Shown piece after piece: positions 24,993-33,186 of a stretch of DNA of 64,000 bases. Where the stretch lies: positions 4,997,501 through 5,061,500 of the forward strand of contig NZ_CP142362.1 in NCBI RefSeq assembly GCF_035918395.1, given 5' to 3'. This DNA is from Mycolicibacterium sp. ND9-15. GTDB taxonomy: Bacteria > Actinomycetota > Actinomycetes > Mycobacteriales > Mycobacteriaceae. The position numbers and the translations under genes are program-made. Position 1 is the stretch's first letter. Each line of letters starts with the position of its first letter. The notes under the pieces are model-generated. The model worked only from the letters and a program-made list of their open reading frames with translations. It was not told the DNA's origin and did not search any database.

Positions 24993-25664
24993 ATGGAGGT
25001 GCTCGTCACCGCCGGTGACACCGATCTGGGTCGCACGATCGCCGGAGGCTTCCGGGACGCCGGTCACCGCGTCGTGATCGCGGGCGCTCGTCGCGACGAT
25101 CTCGAAGTCGCCGCGAAGGAACTCGATGTCGACGCGATCGTGTTCGACAACACCGATCCGGCCAGCCTGGAAGCAGCGCGACCGAAGTTCCCTCATCACC
25201 TCGACACGATCGTCAACGTGCCCGCACCTCGCTGGGACGACGGTGACCCGCGCACGTATTCGCTGGCGGACCTGGCCAGGGCGTGGCGGGAGGCGCTCGA
25301 CTCGACAGTCGTGTCCGCCGTGTTGACCGTGCAGATCCTGGGCGACCATCTGCGCTCGGGAGGCTCGATCGTCAATGTGGTGCCCGAGAGCCCGCTCGAA
25401 GGCAGCGCCGAGGCGGCGATCAAGGCTGCGCTCGCCGACTGGACCGCCGGGCAGGCCGAATACTTCGGCACTCGGGGCATCACCGTGAACGCGGTGGCGT
25501 CGGGTCGCAGCGCCGAACCAGGCTACGAGGGCCTGTCGCGCACGCCGCCGCCGGTCGCTGAGGAGATCGCCCGTCTCGCGCTGTTCCTCACGACACCGGC
25601 GGCGCGCCACATCACCGGCCAGACCTTGCATGTCAGCAGGGGTGCGCTCGCGAGCTTCGGCTGA
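24993..25664 (+). CDS. Short-chain dehydrogenase-like protein, degenerate active site
   Basis: ATG 24993 has an excellent AAGGAGG upstream; 223 residues. Fold features of SDRs are clear: a Rossmann start MEVLVTAGDTDLGRTIAGGF, SGGSIVNVVPES and ITVNAVASG. However, the nucleotide loop departs from TGxxxGIG, and the catalytic YxxxK appears as EAAIK, so the Tyr is missing. Rv1856c occupies this position in M. tuberculosis. It may be a non-catalytic or altered SDR. It is followed 67 bp later by an F420 oxidoreductase, possibly in one transcript. Confidence 0.8.
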   Translation: MEVLVTAGDTDLGRTIAGGFRDAGHRVVIAGARRDDLEVAAKELDVDAIVFDNTDPASLEAARPKFPHHLDTIVNVPAPRWDDGDPRTYSLADLARAWREALDSTVVSAVLTVQILGDHLRSGGSIVNVVPESPLEGSAEAAIKAALADWTAGQAEYFGTRGITVNAVASGRSAEPGYEGLSRTPPPVAEEIARLALFLTTPAARHITGQTLHVSRGALASFG

Positions 25665-25731
25665 ATCTTCCACTGTTCGCCCGAAGCTGAGGCGGGGCGA
25701 GAGCTCCGGTTGGGTGTGGTTACGTGAACCC

Positions 25732-26661
25732 GTGACCATCAAACTCGGACTTCAGATCCCCAACTTCTCGTACGGCACCGGCGTCTCGGAAATCTTCCCC
25801 ACGGTGATCGCACAGGCACAGGAAGCCGAGGCCGCGGGCTTCGACTCGGTATTCCTGATGGACCACTTCTACCAACTGCCCGGCCTGGGTACGCCGGACC
25901 AGCCCATGCTCGAGGCGTACACCGCGTTGGGCGGTTTGGCCACGGCGACCGAGCGGGTCCAACTCGGAACGCTGGTCACCGGCAACACCTACCGGAACCC
26001 GACACTGCTGGCGAAGGCGATCACGACCTTGGATGTGATGAGCCACGGCCGCGCCGTCCTGGGCATCGGCACCGGTTGGTACGAACTCGAACACGACAGT
26101 CTCGGCTACGAGTTCGGCACCTTCACCGACCGGTTCAACAAGCTTGGCGAGGCGCTGCAGATCATCTTGCCGATGCTCAAGGGCGAGCGGCCGACATTCG
26201 AAGGCCAGTACTACCGCGCCACAGAGGCGATGGCCGAACCCCGCTTCCGCGACCACATCCCGCTGATGATCGGCGGCAGCGGCGAGAAGAAGACGATTCC
26301 GCTGGCGGCCAAGCACTTCGACCACCTCAACATCATCGCCGGCTTCGACGAGTTGCCGCGCAAGCTTCAGGTCGTCAAGGAGCGCTGCGAGGAGATCGGG
26401 CGCGACCCCGCCACGCTCGAGACAAGCATGCTCGTCGTGGCGATCATCGACGAGAAGGTGACCGGCGATGTCATCCCCGACGACTTCAAGCAGAAAGCGG
26501 TGATCGGCAGTGCCGATCAGGTCGCCGAGCAAATCAAGACCAAGGTCCTCGACGCCGGCGTGGACGGTGTGATCCTAAGCCCGGTAACGAGCCTCAGCGG
26601 CTACCACCCCGGCGGTGTCACCGCGGTGGGTGCGGCGCTCAACCCCCTGCTCGGCGGGTGA
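25732..26661 (+). CDS. LLM-class F420-dependent oxidoreductase (Rv1855c-like)
   Basis: GTG at 25732 gives 309 residues, as for Rv1855c (307). The protein starts TIKLGLQIPNFSYGTGV and has the LLM elements AEAAGFDSVFLMDHFYQLPG, RVQLGTLVTGNTYRNP, and GRAVLGIGTGWYELEH. The C-terminus resembles the F420-binding glucose-6-P dehydrogenase/LLM group (TIGR03560-like pattern). The substrate is not deducible. The track's extension upstream to 25630 overlaps the SDR gene and is rejected. Confidence 0.85.
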   Translation: MTIKLGLQIPNFSYGTGVSEIFPTVIAQAQEAEAAGFDSVFLMDHFYQLPGLGTPDQPMLEAYTALGGLATATERVQLGTLVTGNTYRNPTLLAKAITTLDVMSHGRAVLGIGTGWYELEHDSLGYEFGTFTDRFNKLGEALQIILPMLKGERPTFEGQYYRATEAMAEPRFRDHIPLMIGGSGEKKTIPLAAKHFDHLNIIAGFDELPRKLQVVKERCEEIGRDPATLETSMLVVAIIDEKVTGDVIPDDFKQKAVIGSADQVAEQIKTKVLDAGVDGVILSPVTSLSGYHPGGVTAVGAALNPLLGG

Positions 26662-26775
26662 TCCCCAGTCTGTGGTGGGATATAACACAGCAGACCTGTT
26701 TTCCGATCGGGCGTTCAGGCGGCTACCGTTACGGGTAGAGAACTGCACGTGGAAGCACCGTCGAGGAGCCCGATA

Positions 26776-28149
26776 ATGAGCCATCCCGGAGCCACTGCAT
26801 CTGATAGGCACAAGGTGGTCATTATCGGGTCAGGGTTCGGCGGGCTGACCGCTGCCAAGCGGCTGAAACGAGCCGATGTCGACGTCAAGCTGATCGCCAA
26901 GACCACGCACCACCTGTTCCAGCCGTTGCTGTACCAGGTCGCGACCGGCATCATCCCGTCCGGTGAGATCGCGCCGCCGACCCGAATGATCCTGCGCAAG
27001 CAGCGGAATTGCCAGGTGCTGCTCGGCGACGTCACCCACGTCGACCTGGCTCGCCAGACGGTCAGGTCGGAGCTGTTGGGCCACACTTACGTCACCCCGT
27101 ACGACTCGCTCATCGTCGCTGCCGGCGCGGGTCAGTCCTACTTCGGAAACGATCATTTCGCGGAGTGGGCACCCGGCATGAAGTCCATCGACGATGCGCT
27201 GGAACTGCGTGCGCGCATCCTCAGCGCGTTCGAGCAGGCGGAGCGTTCGAGTGACCCCACCCGCCGCGAGAAGCTGCTCACGTTCACGGTGGTCGGCGCC
27301 GGCCCGACCGGTGTCGAAATGGCTGGCCAGATCGCGGAGTTGGCCGATCACACCCTCAAAGGCGCGTTCCGCCATATCGATTCGACCTCTGCACGGGTGA
27401 TTCTGCTCGATGCCGCACCCGCGGTTCTACCGCCGATGGGCGAGAAGCTCGGCAAGAAGGCACAGGCCCGACTGGAGAAGATGGGCGTCGACATCCAGCT
27501 CGGCGCCATGGTCACCGATGTCGACCGAAACGGCATCACGGTCAAGGACTCCGACGGCACGATCCGGCGTATCGAATCGGCGACGAAGGTGTGGTCGGCC
27601 GGTGTCCAGGCCAGCCCGCTGGGCCGAGATCTTGCCGAACAGTCTGAAGCCGAGGTCGACAGGGCCGGTCGTGTGCTGGTGCAGCCCGACCTGACACTGC
27701 CCGGTTATCCGAATGTGTTCGTCGTCGGCGATATGGCGCACGTCGAGGGTGTGCCCGGTCAGGCGCAGGGCGCGATCCAAGGCGGTAGGTATGCCGCCGA
27801 CGCGGTCCGGGCGGAACTCAAGGGCGCCGATCCCGCTTTGCGCGAACCGTTCCAGTACTTCGACAAAGGGTCGATGGCCACGGTGTCGCGGTTCTCCGCG
27901 GTCGCCAAGATCGGCCCATTGGAGTTCGGCGGCTTCGTCGCCTGGCTGGCGTGGCTGGTGCTCCATCTCGTCTACCTGGTCGGCTTCCGGCGCAAGATCA
28001 CCACGCTGCTGCACTGGACGGTGACGTTCCTGTCGACGCAGCGCGGTAACCTCACGATCACCGAGCAGCAGGCCTACGCCCGTACCCGTATCGAGGAACT
28101 CGAGGAGATCGCGGCGGGCGTACGGGACACCGAGAAGGTGGCCGGCTAG
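26776..28149 (+). CDS. ndh: Type II NADH dehydrogenase Ndh
   Basis: ATG 26776 has GAGGAG upstream and gives 457 residues. There are two dinucleotide folds: KVVIIGSGFGGLTAAKRLK for FAD near residue 15 and FTVVGAGPTGVEMAGQ for NADH near residue 170. NVFVVGDMAHVEG is the typical FAD-contact motif, and the hydrophobic FVAWLAWLVLHLVYLVG stretch near residue 385 attaches it to the inner face of the membrane. NDH-2 passes electrons from NADH to menaquinone without proton pumping and is the main NADH dehydrogenase of mycobacteria. It matches Rv1854c. Confidence 0.94.
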   Translation: MSHPGATASDRHKVVIIGSGFGGLTAAKRLKRADVDVKLIAKTTHHLFQPLLYQVATGIIPSGEIAPPTRMILRKQRNCQVLLGDVTHVDLARQTVRSELLGHTYVTPYDSLIVAAGAGQSYFGNDHFAEWAPGMKSIDDALELRARILSAFEQAERSSDPTRREKLLTFTVVGAGPTGVEMAGQIAELADHTLKGAFRHIDSTSARVILLDAAPAVLPPMGEKLGKKAQARLEKMGVDIQLGAMVTDVDRNGITVKDSDGTIRRIESATKVWSAGVQASPLGRDLAEQSEAEVDRAGRVLVQPDLTLPGYPNVFVVGDMAHVEGVPGQAQGAIQGGRYAADAVRAELKGADPALREPFQYFDKGSMATVSRFSAVAKIGPLEFGGFVAWLAWLVLHLVYLVGFRRKITTLLHWTVTFLSTQRGNLTITEQQAYARTRIEELEEIAAGVRDTEKVAG

Positions 28150-28162
28150 AGCCGCCGGCCCT

Positions 28163-28489
28163 TTAGGTAGCCGCCTGCCGCCAATGCCAGTGGGGTAGCC
28201 GCGGTTTCGGCCTCGGCCCCAACTCGATGCGGTGGCGCAGCGGCGGTACGCCGACGGTGTCCCGCGACGATAGGACCGTCACTGTATTCCGTTGTCCGCC
28301 TTGATCCCTCTGTAGTCGACGATCACCACGCCGGATGATGACGGTATCGGGAGCACCGTCGGCGCGCGTCGCACGCCACTGTCCCATGGGCTCGCGCAAC
28401 ACCTTTCCCTGCCGCGCACGCCCCCGCTCCGGCGCGTTCCGGTCCTCGGTGATCTCGACGAAAAGGTTGGTGTCGGCGAGCCGGTGCAT
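28163..28489 (-). CDS. Hypothetical protein, uncertain
   Basis: A 108-residue frame from ATG 28489, convergent with ndh. The first half (MHRLADTNLFVEITEDRN, then MGQWRATRADGAPDTVIIRR) has codon use with mostly G or C in third positions, like real genes here. A central part is poor (AGG, AGA-type and A-ending codons) and improves again later. This could be a genuine small gene or a frameshifted remnant. No family recognised. Confidence 0.3.
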   Translation of the reverse strand: MHRLADTNLFVEITEDRNAPERGRARQGKVLREPMGQWRATRADGAPDTVIIRRGDRRLQRDQGGQRNTVTVLSSRDTVGVPPLRHRIELGPRPKPRLPHWHWRQAAT

Positions 28490-28542
28490 AGTGCGCGATA
28501 TCGCCACGGAGCGTGGCGATCAGCAGCGCAGGCGCGGGCGCC

Positions 28543-28959
28543 TTACTCGGCGGGAATGTTCTGCAGGCGCACCTGTCCACGCGCGACGAGCTTGTCGCCG
28601 TCGTCGGTGATGGTGATCTGCCACAGTTGCTGGCGTCGGCCGCGGTGAATCGGCGTGGACACCGCGGTGACGGTTCCCGACGAGATGGCCCGGAGGAAGT
28701 CGGTGTTGTTGTTGACACCGACGACGTTCCCGCCGCCGTTGTCGGCGAGCCAGACAGCCGCCGAGACGCTGGCCAGGCTTTCGACGATCGAGCAGTACAC
28801 GCCGCCGTGCACGATGCCGTAGGGCTGCAGCAGCTTATCCGCGATCTTCAGCTGCGCACGGCCGCCGTCGGGACCGATCTCGAGATACGCCAAGCCGAGT
28901 TCGGTGTCGAAGCCCTTACCCAGTTCGGAAGGCAGGTCCGAGGTCGAATCGATGGTCAC
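28543..28959 (-). CDS. Hotdog-fold acyl-CoA thioesterase (PaaI-like, Rv1847 orthologue)
   Basis: A 138-residue protein from GTG 28959. The hotdog thioesterase core is visible: LQPYGIVHGGVYCSIVESLAS, where HGG begins the central helix, and NNNTDFLRAISSGTVTA, followed by RRQQLWQITITDDGDKLVARGQVRLQN. Members hydrolyse aryl- or acyl-CoA thioesters as tetramers in the cytosol. Size and place fit Rv1847. A strong hairpin and a predicted sRNA lie between it and the next gene upstream, so it needs its own promoter or read-through. Confidence 0.85.
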   Translation of the reverse strand: MTIDSTSDLPSELGKGFDTELGLAYLEIGPDGGRAQLKIADKLLQPYGIVHGGVYCSIVESLASVSAAVWLADNGGGNVVGVNNNTDFLRAISSGTVTAVSTPIHRGRRQQLWQITITDDGDKLVARGQVRLQNIPAE

Positions 28960-29021
28960 GCGAACTGTCTACACGGTCGCCGGGACCACGGCCTCGCCGG
29001 GTAGGAAGGCGCCCTCGGTAG

Positions 29022-29131
29022 GAATGCGGGCGGGCCCCGCACCAGTGGTGCGGGGCCCGCCCTCCGTGTGGACCGTGGGTCTCTGCAGCCCTCAGGACTC
29101 CGGCGCGGTCCGGTGGTTCTCGGTTGATTTC
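29022..29131 (-). ncRNA. mrsI: Predicted iron-stress small RNA, MrsI-like
   Basis: The segment lies upstream of the Rv1847-like gene on the blaI side, where M. tuberculosis encodes MrsI (ncRv11846), an IdeR-controlled sRNA of the iron-sparing response. On the minus strand a near-consensus IdeR box (29152-29170) is followed by ~70 bases without a gene and then a perfect 16-bp hairpin (29028-29062) that would end a transcript of roughly 100-115 nt. The 5' end is estimated from the box and is uncertain. Primary-sequence identity to MrsI could not be checked. Confidence 0.6.
29028..29062 (-). terminator. 16-bp perfect hairpin, likely sRNA terminator
   Basis: GGGCGGGCCCCGCACC and GGTGCGGGGCCCGCCC pair perfectly around a 3-base loop. 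No U tract follows on either strand. Position after an IdeR box fits the intrinsic end of a small RNA; the hairpin would also shield the thioesterase gene from the FhuF-like transcript. Confidence 0.75.
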
Positions 29132-29151
29132 CCGATCATTCTGCGCTGAGC

Positions 29152-29170
29152 ATAGGCAAGGCTGCCCTAA
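29152..29170. promoter_or_regulatory. IdeR iron box (near-consensus)
   Basis: ATAGGCAAGGCTGCCCTAA matches TTAGGNNAGNCTNNCCTAA at every specified position but the first. It overlaps the stop codon of the FhuF-like gene and faces the predicted sRNA. Iron-loaded IdeR would be expected to repress from it. Confidence 0.8.
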
Positions 29171-29943
29171 TTAAGCAAGACCTTCCCCGCACTTGCCCGG
29201 GACGTGCCCCTGACCGGCAGGCCGAAGCCGACGAGGGCGTCCAGCACGGCTTGGCTGCGCCGCATGCTTGTCCATTCGCTGGACCCCGCCAGCAGCGGCA
29301 CCCGGGTCGCCGCACTGACCACTGCCCCGCCGACCATGTGCCACATCGCCGCGACCGGCATGGCCCCCGCGCTGATCTCACTCAGCTTGGCGAACAGCGG
29401 TGCGAGCGTGCGGTGGCTGCGGTGTGCGACCCACGTCGTCAAAGCCGCCTCGCTGGGCAGCGCCATGATGCCGTCGCGCGTAGCGCGTCCGGCGGGGTGT
29501 GGCCGGTGGCCGAACGACGAATCGTCCGGGAGGGCCCGTAGGGTCGGGTCGACGACGCCGACCCAGTCGATTGCGCCCTCGGAGTCCACATGCACCCACA
29601 GGTTCTCCAGGCCGGTGTCCCACGCCCGGCCTTCGAGCACGATGAGCGGCACCACGCGCCCGACGACGACGTGGGCGAGGGTCGCGGCCAACTGCTGGGC
29701 CACCGCCGTCCGGCTGTCGGTCTCCTCGGCGGCCAGATCGAACATCGTCTGCAGACGGTCGGTGGTCAGCGCCTCGGCCAGCGGCCACCACCGCCGGCGG
29801 GACAGATCACCCATCACCGCCACGCCGTATACCCGGGGACACTCGGGATAGAGCTCGCGGAGGCGTCGACTGGACTCATGCAGCGGCAGTGTCCTGCGGA
29901 TCGCCATGCTCGCGATGAGCGGATCGTCGACCAGAACCGTCAT
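29167..29943 (-). CDS. FhuF-like siderophore-iron reductase family protein without Fe-S cysteines
   Basis: A 258-residue protein directly downstream of an IdeR box. The C-terminal half (TLAPLFAKLSEISAGAMPVAAMWHMVGGAVVSAAT, with a helical stretch after it) resembles FhuF/IucA-related siderophore-iron reductases. Those enzymes end in a cysteine cluster (CCx10CxxC) holding a [2Fe-2S] centre. Here only one Cys is present in the whole chain (YPECPR) and the C-terminus lacks the cluster. It may bind ferric siderophore without reducing it, or act differently. Family assignment is by eye and moderate; iron regulation is better supported than function. Confidence 0.5.
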   Translation of the reverse strand: MTVLVDDPLIASMAIRRTLPLHESSRRLRELYPECPRVYGVAVMGDLSRRRWWPLAEALTTDRLQTMFDLAAEETDSRTAVAQQLAATLAHVVVGRVVPLIVLEGRAWDTGLENLWVHVDSEGAIDWVGVVDPTLRALPDDSSFGHRPHPAGRATRDGIMALPSEAALTTWVAHRSHRTLAPLFAKLSEISAGAMPVAAMWHMVGGAVVSAATRVPLLAGSSEWTSMRRSQAVLDALVGFGLPVRGTSRASAGKVLLN

Positions 29944-29962
29944 GGGGCCTCCCGATATCGAG

Positions 29963-29981
29963 TTAGGTAAGGCTTACTATA
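29963..29981. promoter_or_regulatory. IdeR-like box upstream of the FhuF-like gene
   Basis: TTAGGTAAGGCTTACTATA: left half and centre fit the iron-box consensus, right end degenerate. The wider 24-bp dyad (29961-29984, outer arms AGTTA/TAACT) is symmetric at 20 positions. It sits 20-38 bp before the start codon. Confidence 0.65.
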
Positions 29982-30099
29982 ACTAGATGCGCGAGGGCGG
30001 CTAGACCCTGTGACTGCTTTCACAGCCCGCCTGAAAAGCGGGGTGACCACGGCAGTAAGCGGTGTCAGGCGCAACTGACGGGCTGTGCGCCCGACGACA

Positions 30100-30116
30100 T
30101 ACGACGCACCGTAGTA
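30100..30116. promoter_or_regulatory. Putative BlaI operator
   Basis: TACGAC-N5-GTAGTA is an inverted repeat with one mismatch, ~45 bp before blaI. BlaI/MecI repressors bind short dyads of TAC/GTA half-sites and usually control their own operon. Confidence 0.45.
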
Positions 30117-30161
30117 ACCAGGAGTACGGTGGGTGAATAGCCTCTAGGAGATGAACGGACC

Positions 30162-30578
30162 ATGGCGAGATTGACGCGTCTAGGGGAACTCGAACGCGCA
30201 GTGATGGATCACCTGTGGTCCACGCGTGAGCCCCAAACCGTGCGCCAAGTTCATGAGGCGCTTTTCGCCGAACGGGACCTGGCCTACACCACGATCATGA
30301 CCGTGCTGCAGCGGCTGGCGAAGAAGAACCTCGTCGTACAGCACCGCGATGATCGCGCCCACCGATACGCGCCGACCCACGGCCGCGACGAACTGGTCGC
30401 GGGCCTGATGGTCGACGCGCTCGACCAGGCCGCCGATTCGGGCAGCCGCGAGGCGGCTCTGGTGCATTTTGTCGAACGGGTGGGCGCGGACGAGGCGGCA
30501 GCATTGCGTCGCGCGCTGGCCGAGTTGGAGGGCAACCATCGCGTACCGCCACCCGCTGGTAATCCGGCCACCGGCTGA
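30162..30578 (+). CDS. blaI: BlaI/MecI-family transcriptional repressor
   Basis: A 138-residue winged-helix protein. LTRLGELERAVMDHLWS and PQTVRQVHEALFAERDLAYTTIMTVLQRLAKKNLV form the DNA-binding domain (residues 3-60); the C-terminal helices dimerise. M. tuberculosis BlaI (Rv1846c, 138 aa) represses blaC and its own operon and is released on beta-lactam exposure. ATG with AGGAG slightly upstream. It is followed 14 bp later by the M56 protease gene, as in other blaIR pairs. Confidence 0.93.
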   Translation: MARLTRLGELERAVMDHLWSTREPQTVRQVHEALFAERDLAYTTIMTVLQRLAKKNLVVQHRDDRAHRYAPTHGRDELVAGLMVDALDQAADSGSREAALVHFVERVGADEAAALRRALAELEGNHRVPPPAGNPATG

Positions 30579-30592
30579 GGGACACTGGCAGC

Positions 30593-31576
30593 GTGACCGC
30601 GCTGGCCTTCACCGTCCTCGCGCTGGTCCTGTCCGGACCGGTGCCCGCCATACTGGCGCGTGCCTCGTGGCCCTTTCGCGCACCGCGCGCGGCCATCGTG
30701 CTGTGGCAGGCGATCGCCATGGCGGCCGTACTTTCGGCGTTCTCTGCCGGCATCGCGATCGCGAGTCGGCTCTTCGCGCCGGGACCCGACGGTAGGCCGA
30801 CGACGACGATCACCAGCGAGGTAGGCGTGCTCGGCTGGCCCGGGTGGGTTGCGTACGTGGTGGTTTTCGCGCTGACGCTGGTCGTCGGCGCCCGGCTGAT
30901 CGCTGCGGTATTACAGGTCGCGATCGCGACGCGGCGCCGGCGCGCCCACCACCGGATGGTCGTCGACCTGGTGGGCAAGTCGCGCAAGTGGGCCCACGCA
31001 CACGGCCTCACGCGCATGGGCCCGCGCAGAAGCTGGGGACTGGGGACCGGGGACGGGTTGCGCATCCTCGACGTGGATCAGCCGCTGGCCTACTGCCTGC
31101 CCGGGGTGCGCAGCCGCGTCGTGGTCAGCGAAGGCGCCCTGGCAACGTTGGCGGACAACGAAATCGCCGCGATCCTGTCTCACGAACGCGCGCACCTCCG
31201 GGCGCGGCACGACTTGGTGCTCGAGATGTTCACCGCGGTGCACGCGGCCTTCCCGCGATTCGTCCGCAGCGGGAGCGCGCTGGACGCCGTGCGCCTGCTG
31301 GTCGAGATGCTCGCCGATGACGCGGCGGTGCGCATCTCCGGCCCCACTCCCCTGGCCCGTGCCCTGGTCGCTTGCGCGGCCGGGCATACGCCGAAGGGAG
31401 CCCTGGCCGCCGGCGGGCCGACCACCGTGCTGCGAGTGCGCCGCCTCGGCGGTCGACCCAACAGCCTGGCACTGGCCGCGGGCGCATACGCGGCCGCGGC
31501 GACGGTGCTGGTGGTGCCGACCATCGCGGTGGTGCTGCCGTGGCTGACCGAACTGCAACGGCTGTTCGCCGCTTAG
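30593..31576 (+). CDS. blaR: BlaR1/M56-family membrane metalloprotease, lacking a penicillin-sensor domain
   Basis: A 327-residue protein from GTG 30593 with membrane helices at residues ~1-20, 35-60, 80-105 and ~290-315. The zinc motif is ILSHERAHLRARHDL (HExxH) near residue 195, with a later Glu helix (VEMLADDAAV). Staphylococcal BlaR1 carries a C-terminal penicillin-binding sensor. Here the chain ends after the last helix, as in Rv1845c. It probably cleaves BlaI-type repressors in response to a signal it does not sense by a penicillin-binding domain. Confidence 0.87.
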   Translation: MTALAFTVLALVLSGPVPAILARASWPFRAPRAAIVLWQAIAMAAVLSAFSAGIAIASRLFAPGPDGRPTTTITSEVGVLGWPGWVAYVVVFALTLVVGARLIAAVLQVAIATRRRRAHHRMVVDLVGKSRKWAHAHGLTRMGPRRSWGLGTGDGLRILDVDQPLAYCLPGVRSRVVVSEGALATLADNEIAAILSHERAHLRARHDLVLEMFTAVHAAFPRFVRSGSALDAVRLLVEMLADDAAVRISGPTPLARALVACAAGHTPKGALAAGGPTTVLRVRRLGGRPNSLALAAGAYAAAATVLVVPTIAVVLPWLTELQRLFAA

Positions 31577-31633
31577 GGACGCGTCGCACACCACAAAGCG
31601 TTCGCCACAACAAAACAACGAAAGGCTGCCCGA

Positions 31634-33097
31634 ATGAGCTCTGACGCTTTCGCACCGACCACCGGTACCGCTCAAATCGGGGTCACCGGCCTTGCCGTCA
31701 TGGGATCCAACATCGCGCGGAACTTCGCCCGGCACGGCTACACCGTCGCGCTGCACAACCGCTCGATCGCCAAGACCGACGCGTTGCTCGAACAACACGG
31801 CTCGGAGGGCAACTTCGTGCGGAGCGAGACCATTTCGGATTTCCTCGACGCGCTGGAGAAACCACGCCGGGTGCTGATCATGGTCAAGGCCGGCGATCCC
31901 ACCGACGCCGTCATCAACGAGCTCGCCGACGCGATGGAAAAGGGCGACATCATCATCGACGGCGGCAACGCGCTCTACACGGACACGATCCGGCGGGAGA
32001 AGGCGATGCGCGAGCGTGGTCTGCACTTCGTCGGTGCGGGCATCTCAGGTGGCGAGGAGGGCGCGCTGAACGGGCCGTCGATCATGCCCGGCGGCCCCGC
32101 CGAGTCCTACAAGTCGCTCGGGCCGCTGCTCGAGGAGGTCTCCGCGCACGTCGACGGTGTGCCGTGCTGCACCCACATCGGGCCAGACGGCGCCGGTCAC
32201 TTCGTCAAGATGGTGCACAACGGCATCGAGTACTCCGACATGCAGCTCATCGGTGAGGCCTACCAGCTGCTGCGCGACGGGCTGGGCAAGTCGGCGGGCG
32301 AGATCGCCGACGTCTTCGACGAGTGGAACTCCGGCGATCTGGACAGCTTCCTGGTCGAGATCACCGCGAAGGTGTTGCGCCAGACCGACACCAAGACAGG
32401 CAAGCCGCTCGTCGACGTCATCCTCGACGAGGCCGAGCAGAAGGGCACCGGCCGCTGGACGGTGAAGTCGGCGCTCGATCTCGGCGTGCCGGTGACCGGT
32501 ATCGCCGAGGCGGTGTTCGCCCGGGCCCTGTCCGGATCGGTGCCTCAGCGCAAGGCCACCACCGGGCTGGCCTCCGGGGATCTCGGTGAAAGGCCAACCG
32601 ACGCGGCAAAATTCACCGAGGATGTGCGCCAGGCGCTGTACGCGTCGAAGATCATCGCCTACGCGCAGGGCTTCAACCAGATCCAGGCGGGCAGTGCCGA
32701 GTACGGCTGGGGTATCACGCCCGGCGACCTGGCGACCATCTGGCGGGGCGGCTGCATCATCCGGGCCAAGTTCCTCAACCGGATCAAAGACGCGTTCGAC
32801 GACAACCCGGACCTGCCGACGCTGATCGTGGCACCGTACTTCCGCAGCGCGATCGAGGCGGCGATCGACAGCTGGCGTCGCGTCGTCGTCACCGCCACCG
32901 AACTCGGCATTCCGATTCCCGGCTTCTCGTCGGCGCTGTCGTACTACGACGGGCTGCGTCAGGACCGCCTGCCCGCCGCGCTGACTCAGGGGTTGCGCGA
33001 CTACTTCGGGGCGCACACCTACGGCCGCATCGACGCGGACCCCGCCGCGCGGTTCCACACTCTGTGGAGCGGGGACCGCAGCGAGGTGGCGGTCTAG
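31634..33097 (+). CDS. gnd1: 6-phosphogluconate dehydrogenase (decarboxylating)
   Basis: A 487-residue full-length enzyme; AAAGG precedes the ATG. The NADP fold reads IGVTGLAVMGSNIARNFARHG; the family signature appears as GAGISGGEEGALNGPSIMPGG (residues ~134-154); catalytic Lys and Asn are in GHFVKMVHNGIEYSDMQL. The C-terminal tail (TYGRIDADPAARFHTLWSGD) matches homodimeric members. It oxidises 6-phosphogluconate to ribulose-5-P plus CO2, giving NADPH. It matches Rv1844c in order. Confidence 0.95.
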   Translation: MSSDAFAPTTGTAQIGVTGLAVMGSNIARNFARHGYTVALHNRSIAKTDALLEQHGSEGNFVRSETISDFLDALEKPRRVLIMVKAGDPTDAVINELADAMEKGDIIIDGGNALYTDTIRREKAMRERGLHFVGAGISGGEEGALNGPSIMPGGPAESYKSLGPLLEEVSAHVDGVPCCTHIGPDGAGHFVKMVHNGIEYSDMQLIGEAYQLLRDGLGKSAGEIADVFDEWNSGDLDSFLVEITAKVLRQTDTKTGKPLVDVILDEAEQKGTGRWTVKSALDLGVPVTGIAEAVFARALSGSVPQRKATTGLASGDLGERPTDAAKFTEDVRQALYASKIIAYAQGFNQIQAGSAEYGWGITPGDLATIWRGGCIIRAKFLNRIKDAFDDNPDLPTLIVAPYFRSAIEAAIDSWRRVVVTATELGIPIPGFSSALSYYDGLRQDRLPAALTQGLRDYFGAHTYGRIDADPAARFHTLWSGDRSEVAV

Positions 33098-33186
33098 CTT
33101 CTTCCCGGCGAAACTGCGCCTGGATCGCGATAACGCGGGAAATCGCGATCTCATCGCAGTCTCGGCGGGAACTAGACTCGTAGTCG

